A DNA stretch of 64,000 bases from Candidatus Hydrogenedentota bacterium (GCA_020849535.1 JADLGB010000101.1:1-64000), one strand, 5' to 3'. Shown: positions 27,509 to 36,296, counted from the first letter of the stretch. Translations and numbers: made by a program. Notes: generated by a model not told the origin, from the letters alone.

Positions 27509-27762
27509 GGACAGGCGAGGGCGCCTATCCCACACGACTGTCTCCACTCCATTGTTTGTCAAAACCTCTTGGCGCCTTTGGCAAAGATGGGACCGGCAGA
27601 CAGGAAGAACGCCTTCATGTAAGGCAGGCGCGTGTGGCACAGCCGCCCTCGGCTGTGTCTTGATTAAGCACAAGAGGACAAGTCGCGTGCCACATTCCAG
27701 ACCATCTCCAAAAACCGCAGGCAAGCCTGCTTCGTGAAAGCAGCGGCAAGCCGCCGCACTCC
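27509..27762. repeat. Composite hairpin repeat, copy 2
   Basis: The left hairpin is at 27509-27530 (ACAGGCG-AGGG-CGCCTAT core). The inverted partner at 27638-27657 is CACAGCCG-CCCT-CGGCTGTG, in which both strands of the stem have changed together relative to copy 3. The right module (27716-27762) reads GCAGGCAAGCCTGC, then AAAGCA, GCGGC-AA-GCCGC, CGCACTCC. It begins 26 bases after the MbfA-like stop and ends 47 bases before the ArsC-like start. Confidence 0.8.
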
Positions 27763-27809
27763 AAAGTTGCCCTGAAATGCGTCACATGAATACTACAGAA
27801 AGGACATCC

Positions 27810-28157
27810 ATGAAGCCCGTCACCATCTACCACAATCCCCGCTGCTCGAAGAGCCGGGAAACACTCGCCCTGCTCAAAAAGAACAATGTTGAGCCCGAGA
27901 TTATCGAGTACCTCAGCACGCCTCCCAACAAGGCGCAGTTGCGCCAACTCGCGGGCATGGTGAAAGGCGGCGCGCCGGCCCTGCTCCGCACCAAAGAAGG
28001 CCTGTCCAAAACCCTGGGGCTCTCGGCCTCCAGCCCTGCCGCGAAGATCATCGACGCCATTGCCGAGCACCCCATCCTCCTTGAGCGCCCCCTCGTCGTC
28101 TGCGGCGACAAAGCCGCCATCGGCCGCCCGCCCGAGGCCGTCTTGGGTATTCTGTAA
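27810..28157 (+). CDS. arsC: ArsC-family reductase (glutaredoxin-dependent arsenate reductase type)
   Basis: This 115-residue thioredoxin-fold protein carries the ArsC active-site motif NPRCSKSRET, with the catalytic Cys near residue 11, and the RPLVV..GRPPE tail near the C-terminus. Members reduce arsenate using glutathione/glutaredoxin, but some (Spx- or YffB-like) have other roles; no ars operon surrounds it, so arsenate reduction is only probable. The ATG at 27810 has AGAAAGGA five bases upstream; a longer frame from 27777 lacks this. Confidence 0.88.
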   Translation: MKPVTIYHNPRCSKSRETLALLKKNNVEPEIIEYLSTPPNKAQLRQLAGMVKGGAPALLRTKEGLSKTLGLSASSPAAKIIDAIAEHPILLERPLVVCGDKAAIGRPPEAVLGIL

Positions 28158-28243
28158 GCTGCTCGCTGGGGGCATCGCGGAGGTTCTGCAAAACCAGATG
28201 CGTTGGGAGTCTGAAATTACCAGCGCCGTACGGGCTGCGCTGT

Positions 28244-29869
28244 CTATTCCGGCTGAGTTATCGGAAGCGTATGGAAACCGCTGATCGACAGGCAGAAGAG
28301 ATCGGACGACGGAAGGTCCAGCGCCAGATCCAACTCAAGCAGATCCACCAGTGCGGCAACTACCGCCAGGCCGACTCCGCTGTGGGAAGTATCCGAGCGG
28401 GCCGTGTCTTTTCGCCAGAACGGTTCGGCCAGATGCGACAGGTCCGCCTTTCTGAGTTGGGCGTTTGTGTTGGAGATGCGCAATATGGGCGCCGAATCGG
28501 CGCCCATGATTTCCACGGTCACGTTCCCTCCGCTGGGGGTGTAGGCTACGGCATTGGACAGTGTGTTTGTCAGAATCGCTAGGAGCAGAGCGCGATCCGT
28601 TTCGACTACCGCTTCCGGGGGTAAATCAAATCTCACGTGAAGCAACCGTTTTTCGCACTTCTCTGCCAGAGGCCGCCACGCTTCCTTCAACGCCGTGACC
28701 AAATCTACTGGCTCACGGATAACCGTCAGTTGGCTGGATTCGCAGCGGGCGAGGGTCAGCAACGCCGCCACAAGGCGCTCCATCTGCGTTGCGATGGCAA
28801 GGGCATCGTGGAGATACGGCGCGCCATTCCCTGTCTGGGATCGCAGCTCGACCTCCGCGAGCGCACGCAGTTCCGCGATGGGCGTGCGCAACTCGTGTGC
28901 CACATCGGAAGTGAACCGCCTCTCGCGGCTGAAGGCTGCCTCCAACCGCTCCAGGAGCTCGTTAAGACGTGTCGAAATCGGGATCAATTCCTCAGGTAGT
29001 CGCGCCGTTGGGAAGCGGATATTCAGATTCGCTGCGTCAATCGCTGTTGCCTGTTGACCTAGCGCGTCAAGCGGAACCAGGCCACTTTTTACCGTTGCAC
29101 GCACGACCAGTGCCGCGCCGGCCGACAACAGAATGCCGGTCGCGAATAACCCGCACAGCAGAATATGCAGGACGGTGTCCAGTTCTCTTCGAGAGCGTGC
29201 GACGGCAAGCAGAAGGAATTCCTCGCCCCCTCCCGTGTTTCCAAAGTCCGCACGACGGGGTCTGAACGGCAGGGTTACCATCCGGCCATTTCGGCCATCC
29301 GGCAGCGTGATGCTCTGATACGCGGGCGCACTACTTTGTGCGCGAGACCATGGCAATGTCGCACTCTCCAGCGACGGAGACTTGGCTATCGCTTCTCCGT
29401 CCTCATCCCAGACCTGGTAGTACTCCGGTGTTGCAGACGGTTGAAACTCCGGCATCGCCGCGTCATGAACTGCGAAGCCGTATTCATCGATCGGACCCAT
29501 GTATTCTCCCGATGCGGCCACGAGAAACTCCGATTCGACGCCGTCGCGGATGCATTCCACTTTGTAGTAAAGGTTGCGCTCCTTCACTACTTCTTCGACT
29601 TCAGGGATCGATGCTTCGCCCGCGGCCCGGCGGATAGCGTCCCGCACGGGAGGTGGAAGGCTGGTGATCGCGACCAACCTTCCGTCCACGTCCTCGCCCG
29701 TTTGGTTGCTGAGCGCCGCAAAGGCGCGGGCTTTGGCAAGAAGGGTCTCATCGAATTGGCGAGTGAGCGCGGTGCGCACGCCCATATAGAGAATGGCCTC
29801 GGATACGAGAAGGATGATGACCAGGCCCTTCGCCATTCCCCTAATCAACTGTCCGCGAATCGAACTCAT
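28244..29869 (-). CDS. Sensor histidine kinase with PepSY-like extracytoplasmic domain
   Basis: This 541-residue kinase has an N-terminal helix (13-33), an extracytoplasmic sensor, a second helix (about 235-260), HAMP-type linker, H-box SDVAHELRTP (about 325), N-box NTLSNAVAY and a late glycine box SGVGLAVV. The first glycine box is not the usual DxGxG (ISNTN instead). Residues 71-126 of the sensor resemble the first repeat of the secreted PepSY-like protein two genes upstream (shared LPxxVR, Y.VE, GVE.EF.V.A.GEY.GP). The start overlaps the response regulator stop (ATGA). It is the last gene of the operon 32215-28244. Confidence 0.9.
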   Translation of the reverse strand: MSSIRGQLIRGMAKGLVIILLVSEAILYMGVRTALTRQFDETLLAKARAFAALSNQTGEDVDGRLVAITSLPPPVRDAIRRAAGEASIPEVEEVVKERNLYYKVECIRDGVESEFLVAASGEYMGPIDEYGFAVHDAAMPEFQPSATPEYYQVWDEDGEAIAKSPSLESATLPWSRAQSSAPAYQSITLPDGRNGRMVTLPFRPRRADFGNTGGGEEFLLLAVARSRRELDTVLHILLCGLFATGILLSAGAALVVRATVKSGLVPLDALGQQATAIDAANLNIRFPTARLPEELIPISTRLNELLERLEAAFSRERRFTSDVAHELRTPIAELRALAEVELRSQTGNGAPYLHDALAIATQMERLVAALLTLARCESSQLTVIREPVDLVTALKEAWRPLAEKCEKRLLHVRFDLPPEAVVETDRALLLAILTNTLSNAVAYTPSGGNVTVEIMGADSAPILRISNTNAQLRKADLSHLAEPFWRKDTARSDTSHSGVGLAVVAALVDLLELDLALDLPSSDLFCLSISGFHTLPITQPE

Positions 29870-30555
29870 GATTCCGGCTCGCGCAAGACGTATCCCATGC
29901 CGCGCCGAGTCTGAATCAGAGATGGGCTACCGGCGCGATCGATCTTTTTTCGCAACAGACACACCGTCGAATCGACCACATTGCTCATCGGCTCCGCACG
30001 CTCATCGTATATGCGACGCTCGATCTCCGTTCGCGTGACCACTTCACCGTGCCGCAAGGCGAGTAACTCAAGCAAGGCATATTCACGTGCGGTCAGGTCG
30101 ATCGTTATGCCGTTCCGGCTCACGGTGCGCGACGCGGTGTCGATGGCCAAGCCGCCGATGTTCACGCGCCCGCTCTTATCGTGGTACTTCCTGCGGCCCA
30201 GCGCCTGTACCCGCGCGAGGAGTTCTTCGAATGCAAAGGGCTTGATGAGATAATCGTCCGCCCCCTGCTGAAAACCATGTACGCGATCGGGCACCGTGTC
30301 TTTCGCCGTGAGAATGAGAATATGAGTCTTGTTCCCCGCCATGCGCAGCCGTTGCAGGACCGAAATGCCGTCGAGCTTGGGCAGCATGAGATCGAGCACG
30401 ATCACATCGTAGTCATTCTCGGTCGCCAGCCAGAGCCCCTCTTCGCCGTCGCTGGCCGTATCCACCGCCCAGCCGGCCAAACGCAGACCCTTGCCTAGAT
30501 AGGTTTGAAGACGCTGCGAGTCTTCCACCAGCAGAATGCGCATGATTCTCGCCAT
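29866..30555 (-). CDS. OmpR/PhoB-family response regulator
   Basis: This protein of up to 229 residues has a receiver domain with the acidic pair (VEDS), phosphoacceptor Asp in DVIVLDLMLP (about residue 55) and Lys in LTAKD. A winged-helix DNA-binding domain of the OmpR type follows (LTAREYALLELLALRHGEVVT). The ATG at 30555 or the one at 30543 (MRILLVED) may be the start. It is coupled to the kinase gene by a four-base overlap and presumably controls the PepSY-like and lipoprotein genes upstream, but no binding site is proven. Confidence 0.93.
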   Translation of the reverse strand: MARIMRILLVEDSQRLQTYLGKGLRLAGWAVDTASDGEEGLWLATENDYDVIVLDLMLPKLDGISVLQRLRMAGNKTHILILTAKDTVPDRVHGFQQGADDYLIKPFAFEELLARVQALGRRKYHDKSGRVNIGGLAIDTASRTVSRNGITIDLTAREYALLELLALRHGEVVTRTEIERRIYDERAEPMSNVVDSTVCLLRKKIDRAGSPSLIQTRRGMGYVLREPES

Positions 30556-30641
30556 CCATGTTGTCTAACTGTGCGGAGGGCCCCGTGCAGGACTTAGAGG
30601 CCTTCCGCTCAGTCTACAACACCTGACTCGGGAAAGCTGGT

Positions 30642-31370
30642 TCAGTCGTCATCATCAAGCCGTTGACCATTGGCAAGTATCCGCAGCTCGCGCGTCTTCC
30701 CATGTGCCTTCAGTTCGACTTCGTAGAACGTGACGGTCACGAGTTCCGCCTCTTTGATCTCTGCGTTGGGTGCGATCGATGCCAACTGTTCAACGACGGC
30801 GGCCGGAAGGGCGGACGGAGCGATTTCCTCTTCTGACTCCAGGACGTCGCCATTCTCCGATATAGTGATGGAATGCTCCGTCCCGTTCTCCGTGAATTCT
30901 GCCTCGTACTCCGTTAGTCCCTCTTCGTCTTCACGGGTGACCTTTTCTGGCACTACCGTTCCCAAGATCGCCCGAAGGCCGTCTTGCACCGGCTTCGGAA
31001 GTTGGTCCCACGGGACCGCCTGTTCGGACTCCTCTTCCGCTTCGTTCTCGTCGTCTTCTCCTTCATCGTCGTCCGCTTCTTCGGCCTCCGGCCCAAGATA
31101 CTCGCCCGTCGCGGAAACCTGGAACTCGACTTCTTTGCCGTCTACTTCCTGTTCTACTTCGTACACTACTTGTCCACCCTCCGATTCGCGTTCGATCTTC
31201 GCGATCGGATTCTGTCCGGCATGTTGTTCAATCGTGGCCCGCACCGTGGCGGGAACCTGGTCGAGTGAGACTTCCTCTTCCTCCTCCGCGAATACTGCAG
31301 AAAGACCGAGTACTCCCATCATTCCGGCCGCCAACGCGAGGGCGGCGATCAGTCCATACGTGATTCTCAT
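30642..31370 (-). CDS. Secreted protein with three PepSY-like repeats
   Basis: This 242-residue protein has a signal peptide ending near AVFA (residue 28). Three PepSY-like modules of about 58 residues follow, at 35-94, 120-178 and 184-240. Each runs LPxxV...(helix)...YE.E...G.E..(strand) ending in a G-x-x-L turn, and an acidic linker occupies 95-118. The protein is very acidic, which may favour cation binding. I start it at the ATG at 31370, which has GAGGAG upstream and puts the signal peptide at the N-terminus; the longer frame to 31445 lacks this. It lies between the lipoprotein and the regulator genes in one operon. Confidence 0.82.
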   Translation of the reverse strand: MRITYGLIAALALAAGMMGVLGLSAVFAEEEEEVSLDQVPATVRATIEQHAGQNPIAKIERESEGGQVVYEVEQEVDGKEVEFQVSATGEYLGPEAEEADDDEGEDDENEAEEESEQAVPWDQLPKPVQDGLRAILGTVVPEKVTREDEEGLTEYEAEFTENGTEHSITISENGDVLESEEEIAPSALPAAVVEQLASIAPNAEIKEAELVTVTFYEVELKAHGKTRELRILANGQRLDDDD

Positions 31371-31456
31371 CGGCCTAACTCCTCTGTTACGTGCATCCTC
31401 CTTCGCATCCCTGAATCGTTCGACCAGGAATCGCCTTGAGTGCACGGGTCATTCGA

Positions 31457-32215
31457 CTATTTCGTCGTGATGCTCACCAGCTCTTCGGTGCGTTCGCCGT
31501 CAGCGAGTGCAAAGATGAAGCCGACTCCGGGAGCGTACACCTTCTGCTCCACGGCGTCCGGGTCCAGCGGCGTGAACTCCTCGGTTCGCAGGCAATCTTC
31601 GTAGGACTCATAGGGCACCGTGTACGACTCACCCAAGGCGATGACGGTCGCCTTGTCCTCCGCGACGCACGCGTAGTATTCCTGCCGGTACGTCTGGCCT
31701 ACCCGGGGATCCGCCTTCATAACGATTCCCGGTTTTGCGCAATGGACACCCGCCTCCCAGGACCCGAAGGTGCTGCGCACCATGCCGTCTTCGAACTCCA
31801 TGGACGCCTCTCCAAAGTACCACACATTTCCATCGACGTCCTGTGCGTACCAGTCGTAGGTATCCTCAACCACTTCGCCTTCGAGCGTCACCGTATCCCG
31901 GACCACCGTGCACTCCACACCCAGGATCTCAACCTTGGCGTCTGTCACGGTGACCTCCACCTGCTCCGTCCCTTCTTCCGTTTCCGACTCGTACAGGTAG
32001 GTCGTACCCGGCACCAGCGGGAAATAGGGGTTGTCAATGGCATCCACGAAGTCCTCGGGATCGATGTCGGGATTGTATGCCTGGAGCCCGCAGTCGCACT
32101 TCTCCGGTGAGTTCATCGGACACCCCGAAATCATCAGCGCCGTCGCCGCCATCACAACCAGTCCGGCTGTGAGCAAAGATTTCGTCCAGCCTCCATTCCA
32201 AACCAGTACGTGCAT
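31457..32215 (-). CDS. Exported lipoprotein of the PepSY/two-component operon
   Basis: This 252-residue protein has a lipoprotein signal with lipobox MISGC. The mature part starts with a short Cys-rich piece and then a conserved region, NPYFPLVPGTTYLYES...DAKVEILGVECTVVRDTV...DWYAQDVDGNVWYFGE. I recall this family as hypothetical proteins often found with PepSY and two-component genes. The fold looks beta-rich. The ATG at 32215 follows a perfect AAGGAGGTG. It is the first gene of the four-gene operon ending with the histidine kinase. Function unknown; periplasmic stress or ion sensing is inference. Confidence 0.75.
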   Translation of the reverse strand: MHVLVWNGGWTKSLLTAGLVVMAATALMISGCPMNSPEKCDCGLQAYNPDIDPEDFVDAIDNPYFPLVPGTTYLYESETEEGTEQVEVTVTDAKVEILGVECTVVRDTVTLEGEVVEDTYDWYAQDVDGNVWYFGEASMEFEDGMVRSTFGSWEAGVHCAKPGIVMKADPRVGQTYRQEYYACVAEDKATVIALGESYTVPYESYEDCLRTEEFTPLDPDAVEQKVYAPGVGFIFALADGERTEELVSITTK

Positions 32216-32725
32216 GACCCACCTCCTTGCTAAGACCATTTGACGCCCTGTGTACCCGCTTCAATCAACACCTTGGGTGTTACCATGCCAGACACCACAT
32301 TACGGGAAGATTACGCGGGGCTCGTCCCGGGTGTGGTGGTTGAACGCCTGGATCTACACAACGCGGCCAAAACCGAAGCGAAGAAGGCTGTCCGCCGATT
32401 CAAGAAAAAGATTGACAAGGGTGCACGGGCGTCTCGCCCGTGATTTGAATGTACTTCGAAGCAGAAGTGCGGAGATCGCGAAGGGACACAGAGCACTGAA
32501 AGGAAGGCGTCCTCAGTTCTGAAGATGCCAAACGTATGCGGGATGAATATGAACCGATTCCTCCATCGCTGCGGACGTTGCGGGGCTACGCCCCGGCCAC
32601 CCCTCCGGGGTTCAAGACAACACATCTACCGCCAACTGACGCAAATGCATCGCAAGTTTCGTCAGCCAAGGGATGCAATCTGAATCCGGCACATTGCCGT
32701 ATGGCAATTTAGCGTAATCGCCGCT
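32216..32725. other. Intergenic region with several hairpins
   Basis: This region must hold the promoter of the lipoprotein operon, but I see no clear -35/-10 pair. AACACC-TTG-GGTGTT (32267-32281) is a small inverted repeat near that start. CACGGGCG-TCT-CGCCCGTG (32424-32442) is a perfect 8-bp hairpin of the same design as the dispersed repeats. A GGGGC-TAC-GCCCC hairpin lies near 32580. A 52-codon frame (32285-32443) ends inside the hairpin and is not convincing as a gene. Confidence 0.45.
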
Positions 32726-34024
32726 TCACATGCCCAACAGCGCCTTCAGGTACGAATTCAGAAACACGCCCTTCGGGTCGAGACGTTTGCGGACTGACTT
32801 GAACTTGTCCCATTCCGGGTAGAGTTTGGCCAACTCCTTGGCCTTGAGGCTGTGGAGTTTGCCCCAGTGCGGGCGCCCGTCATAGCGGCGGAAGATGCGT
32901 TCGCCGCCATCAAAGTAATCCTGGTACGGCATGCCCTGGAACATGTGCAGCGAGATGCACACCGAATCCCGTCCATAGCAGGGGCTCAACGGGATATCGT
33001 CCCCCTTGACGTAGCGGAACTCGATGGGGAAATGCACGGCGATACCCTGCTTCTCGATCCAGGCCTTGAGTTCGCGCATGGCCTCTGCCCCGTGTTCGGC
33101 AGGCAGGGCGTACTCCATTTCATTGAATTTCACCGAGCGCTTCGTGGACAGCAGCCGGTGGCCCGAATCGATCTCCTCGCATTCGGTCAGGTGCCGCGCG
33201 GCCAGCTTGCTCATGGCCGGGCAGCGGCTGGGCTTGGACCGGCAGCGTCGGCTGATGACTCCGAAGGCCGTATTCTCGAGGAGGGTGTCTGTGTACCATT
33301 TCCTCATCGTATGGCGCATGGGCGCGGCGTCGGTCTCGTTCAAGAACTTCAGTTGCACCGTGTCTGTGTGCGGGAAGAGGTAGAACTCGAAATTCCGGTT
33401 CGCATGGGCGTAGGCGTCCGCCTTCTCCAGGGTCTCCTCGAATTCCCCCTTCTTGCGCACGTAGGACAGGCGGTAGGCCGGGACCAGCCTCAGGCGTACA
33501 TCGGTGATGACCCCGAGGGTGCCCAACGAGACCAGGGCGGCCTTAAACACCTCCGGCTCTTGTTCAGCCGAGCACTCCAAGGCCTCACCGGACGCCGTAA
33601 CCAGCGTCAGTCCAATCACCTGCGTGGACAGACTGCCGAAGGTCAGGCCTGTGCCATGAGTGCCGGTCCCGATGGCGCCTCCGATACTCTGGCGGTTGAT
33701 ATCCCCGAGGTTCTCCATGGAAAGCCCATAGCGCTCGAGCACATCATTCAGCTTCCACAGCTTCGTGCCCGCCCAGGCGTGCGCCTCGCGAGTCCGGGTA
33801 TCCACCTCCATGAGACCCTTGAGATGGTCCAGGGATATCATGACGTCATTCGTCTTGGCCAGCTCGGTAAAGGAATGGCCGGACCCCACGGGCCGGACGG
33901 TCTTGCCTTCCCGTGCGGCATCCCGGATGATGGCGGCGACTTCTTCGGTACTTTTGGGCAGTACATAACGGCCGGGTGTACACTGCACAGACCCCGACCA
34001 ATTGGTCCAATAATGCTTACTCAT
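32726..34024 (-). CDS. FAD-linked D-arabinono-1,4-lactone oxidase family protein
   Basis: This 432-residue flavoprotein has an N-terminal FAD-binding PCMH domain (VRPVGSGHSF near residue 43, GGAIGTGTHGTG near 117) and a C-terminal ALO domain ending DPKGVFLNSYL. Relatives oxidise sugar lactones or alditols (L-gulonolactone, D-arabinonolactone, xylitol/sorbitol oxidases) and pass electrons to oxygen or other acceptors. Substrate cannot be assigned here. No signal peptide. It is a single gene, divergent from the NfuA-like gene. Confidence 0.9.
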   Translation of the reverse strand: MSKHYWTNWSGSVQCTPGRYVLPKSTEEVAAIIRDAAREGKTVRPVGSGHSFTELAKTNDVMISLDHLKGLMEVDTRTREAHAWAGTKLWKLNDVLERYGLSMENLGDINRQSIGGAIGTGTHGTGLTFGSLSTQVIGLTLVTASGEALECSAEQEPEVFKAALVSLGTLGVITDVRLRLVPAYRLSYVRKKGEFEETLEKADAYAHANRNFEFYLFPHTDTVQLKFLNETDAAPMRHTMRKWYTDTLLENTAFGVISRRCRSKPSRCPAMSKLAARHLTECEEIDSGHRLLSTKRSVKFNEMEYALPAEHGAEAMRELKAWIEKQGIAVHFPIEFRYVKGDDIPLSPCYGRDSVCISLHMFQGMPYQDYFDGGERIFRRYDGRPHWGKLHSLKAKELAKLYPEWDKFKSVRKRLDPKGVFLNSYLKALLGM

Positions 34025-34190
34025 AGAATCCTCATGTGACAGGGAACCGGTAAGGATACCGCGTTTTGGGGTTTTGGTTCAAAGAAGGGCCGGCATCCAA
34101 ACGGGTTTCGGGAATAAGCCATCCGGGGGTCGTGTCCTAATGAGGGGAGCGCTACGATGTCTCCCAATAACCTCAGGAGTCCTAAGTGCC

Positions 34191-34991
34191 ATGCCGTCAT
34201 GGTTTTCCAAAGTTTTCAAGAGTGAACCCGCCAAGCCTGAACCAGTCCAGGTGCCAGTTCGCGAAGTGCGAAGTGCGGGACTCGACCTTTCCGGGGATAG
34301 ACCGGTCCCCGAGCCGCATGCGCCGCGCAAGGTGGTCCACGCGCCGATCCTGAAAGACGCGGCCGAACAATCCGGCTGGAGCCCCGAGATCCGCATCAAG
34401 GCGCGCGTGGAAAAGGGCAATCGCGCCTGCACCTTTCTTCTGGATCGGCCCGTCCTGGAAGGCCACTCCGCGTGGTTCCCCCACGTAGGGGCGGCCGCGG
34501 AGTCTCCATTGGCCCAGGTTCTGTTCGCCATCCCCTCGGTCGATACGGTCTTAATCCACGGGTACACCCTTACGGTTGCACGCAATCCGACCGTCTTCGG
34601 CGATTGGGACCAGTTGGCCAAGGAGATCGGCTCCGCGATTAGGGGCCACCTGATCGAGGACAGACCGGTGGTTACCCAGGCCTTTGTCGCCGCGATTCCG
34701 CCGGAGGAGACCATCCGCCAGACGATCCAGCGTGTCATTGACACGGAGATCAACCCCGGTATCGCCGCCCATTCGGGCGCCATTCGGCTGGACCGCGTGG
34801 AAGGCAATACCGTCTACATTGAGATGATGGGCGGCTGCCAAGGCTGCGCCGCGTCTGACGTGACGCTCCGGCAAGGCGTCCACGAGGCGTTCCGGAGCGC
34901 GCTTCCCGGACTGGGCGCGATTCTCGACGTGACCGACCACGCGGCGGGCACGAACCCGTTCTACAATCAATTACCCGCGGGGATGCGTTAG
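34191..34991 (+). CDS. NfuA-like iron-sulfur carrier (Nfu_N plus NifU domains)
   Basis: This 266-residue protein has a basic N-terminal tail, an Nfu_N-type domain (about residues 95-165; LFAIPSVDTVLIHGYTLTV) and a C-terminal NifU domain with the cluster-binding motif GGCQGC (about 224-229). Such proteins carry 4Fe-4S clusters to target enzymes. IspG, a 4Fe-4S enzyme encoded downstream, would be a natural client. I start it at the ATG at 34191, preceded by AGGAG at 12 bases; upstream in-frame codons read unlike protein. Confidence 0.85.
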   Translation: MPSWFSKVFKSEPAKPEPVQVPVREVRSAGLDLSGDRPVPEPHAPRKVVHAPILKDAAEQSGWSPEIRIKARVEKGNRACTFLLDRPVLEGHSAWFPHVGAAAESPLAQVLFAIPSVDTVLIHGYTLTVARNPTVFGDWDQLAKEIGSAIRGHLIEDRPVVTQAFVAAIPPEETIRQTIQRVIDTEINPGIAAHSGAIRLDRVEGNTVYIEMMGGCQGCAASDVTLRQGVHEAFRSALPGLGAILDVTDHAAGTNPFYNQLPAGMR

Positions 34992-34992
34992 A

Positions 34993-35337
34993 ATGCCAAG
35001 ACTTGATACGTTCCAGATTTCTGTGAAGACGGGCGCGCGCGGCGTGGACGCACTCCCGAGATGGATTATCAACGGTTTTTCCGTGGATTTCGAAGATGTG
35101 CGTGGGTCGACCCGGTCTGGAGATACCTTCGAAGCCACGGGCAGTCCCGGGAGCTTTCCCCATACCCTGCTCCTGAGAGGCCCTGACGAGGGCGCCTGGG
35201 ATATCGAGGAGACGCGGATCACGTACTATCCCAATGGCGAAGAGCCGTACACAGTTCGCCTGGGCGCGGTGACACTGGACACGGAGTCCGACCTGAACAT
35301 CTGGTACGAACGGCCACAGGCGGTCTTTGACCTTTGA
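34993..35337 (+). CDS. Hypothetical protein between NfuA-like and pterin dehydratase genes
   Basis: This 114-residue protein has no recognised family, signal peptide or membrane segment. It looks beta-rich, with many Gly/Trp/Tyr turns (PHTLLLRGPDEGAWDIEE). Its ATG lies one base after the NfuA-like stop, and the pterin dehydratase gene starts 23 bases after its end, so it belongs to the same operon. Confidence 0.7.
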   Translation: MPRLDTFQISVKTGARGVDALPRWIINGFSVDFEDVRGSTRSGDTFEATGSPGSFPHTLLLRGPDEGAWDIEETRITYYPNGEEPYTVRLGAVTLDTESDLNIWYERPQAVFDL

Positions 35338-35360
35338 CCGGGCTGAACGAGGAGCGAACC

Positions 35361-35702
35361 ATGGCGAAGGAACTGGCGGCCAAGACCTGCACCCCGTGCA
35401 AGGGCGGCGTACCTCCATTGACTGGAGCGCAGCTTATCGGGCTGTTGAAACTCTTGAACCATGACTGGCGGGTGGTCGACGAGCACCACCTGGAGAAAGA
35501 GTACCAGTTTCCCAATTTCGTCGATGCGCTCGCGTTTACGAACAAAGTGGGCGCTATCGCGGAAGAGCAAAACCACCATCCCGACATCCTGACGACGTGG
35601 GGCAAAACGAAGGTTACCATCTGGACCCACAAGATCGACGGGTTGACGGAAAGCGATTTCATCTTCGCCGCGAAAGTCGAAGCGGCCAATCTGGGAGCGT
35701 AA
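35361..35702 (+). CDS. phhB: 4a-hydroxytetrahydrobiopterin dehydratase (PCD)
   Basis: This 113-residue protein has the PCD/DCoH fold and active-site motif NHHPDI (about residues 72-77). The enzyme dehydrates 4a-carbinolamine pterins made by aromatic amino acid hydroxylases and also helps molybdopterin metabolism in some bacteria; no hydroxylase gene is nearby. An N-terminal CxxC (TCTPCKGG) is common in bacterial members. The ATG at 35361 has GAGGAG seven bases upstream. Confidence 0.9.
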   Translation: MAKELAAKTCTPCKGGVPPLTGAQLIGLLKLLNHDWRVVDEHHLEKEYQFPNFVDALAFTNKVGAIAEEQNHHPDILTTWGKTKVTIWTHKIDGLTESDFIFAAKVEAANLGA

Positions 35703-35727
35703 CGGCTTCAGCCGGATTCGAGGATAG

Positions 35728-36174
35728 ATGCCCTGTAGCGATGTCACAGAGTTGATCCAAGTGACGCTCGACAGCGACGAGCGGCTCGCGGACTATTTCT
35801 TCTCCAAGCGCACCTGCGGCCAGGGGGTCGGCGCGGGGAATCTGCTGATCAATCTGTTCCGTGGCCGCAGCGTGGACGAAATTCTGGCCATGGATGCCGA
35901 TCGATTCGTGTCCGAGCATCCCGTTGAAGACGAACTGGAAGAGTTCCTCGGCTTGAAGCACTTTTTCGCGATCCAGTCTGTGCTGGAAGTCTTGACCGGC
36001 AAGGAGCCCGGCGGGAAAGGCGATCCCTGCGCGGCAGCCGAAATTGCTTACGAGGACGGCTGTATGGTCATCGAAGGGCAGATTGCGGTGGACCTTGTGA
36101 CGGACAAGATCAAGGCCTGCGGAAACTGCAGCAAATGCGGCAAGTCCAAAAAGGCGAAGGTCGTGTTCAATTGA
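35728..36174 (+). CDS. IscU/NifU-like protein with altered cluster ligands
   Basis: This 148-residue protein resembles the IscU/NifU scaffold fold: RTCGQGVGAGNLLINLFRGRSVDEIL aligns with the second ligand region of IscU (GCG...SSLATEW..GKTVEEAL), and LKHFFAIQSVLEVL with the HCSMLAEDAI helix. One scaffold Cys appears kept while the last ligand Cys is replaced. The C-terminus adds a CGNCSKCG knuckle. Its position between NfuA-like and ispG genes supports an iron-sulfur role. This assignment is from eye alignment only. Confidence 0.5.
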   Translation: MPCSDVTELIQVTLDSDERLADYFFSKRTCGQGVGAGNLLINLFRGRSVDEILAMDADRFVSEHPVEDELEEFLGLKHFFAIQSVLEVLTGKEPGGKGDPCAAAEIAYEDGCMVIEGQIAVDLVTDKIKACGNCSKCGKSKKAKVVFN

Positions 36175-36201
36175 ACATGTGAGCGCGAAGTATTCGCCAT
36201 C

Positions 36202-36223
36202 GTTGTGCTATAATTCGCACAAC
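36202..36223 (+). promoter_or_regulatory. Inverted repeat around a -10 box upstream of ispG
   Basis: GTTGTGC (36202-36208) and GCACAAC (36217-36223) form a perfect 7-bp inverted repeat around TATAATTC, which contains a consensus -10 hexamer (36209-36214). A good -35 is not evident. This arrangement suggests a repressor operator overlapping the ispG promoter, about 80 bases before its ATG. Confidence 0.45.
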
Positions 36224-36296
36224 TATGCCCGTCGTCCCCCAATACGAGACGCGGCGTTCGTCAATCACAACAGTCTTTTCCGAGGAGTGAATTCTC

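Noticed and set aside
32285..32443. 52-codon frame starting MPDTTLREDYAG
   Set aside because: Too short, no family, and its end lies inside a hairpin repeat; may be a decayed gene fragment but I cannot support it.
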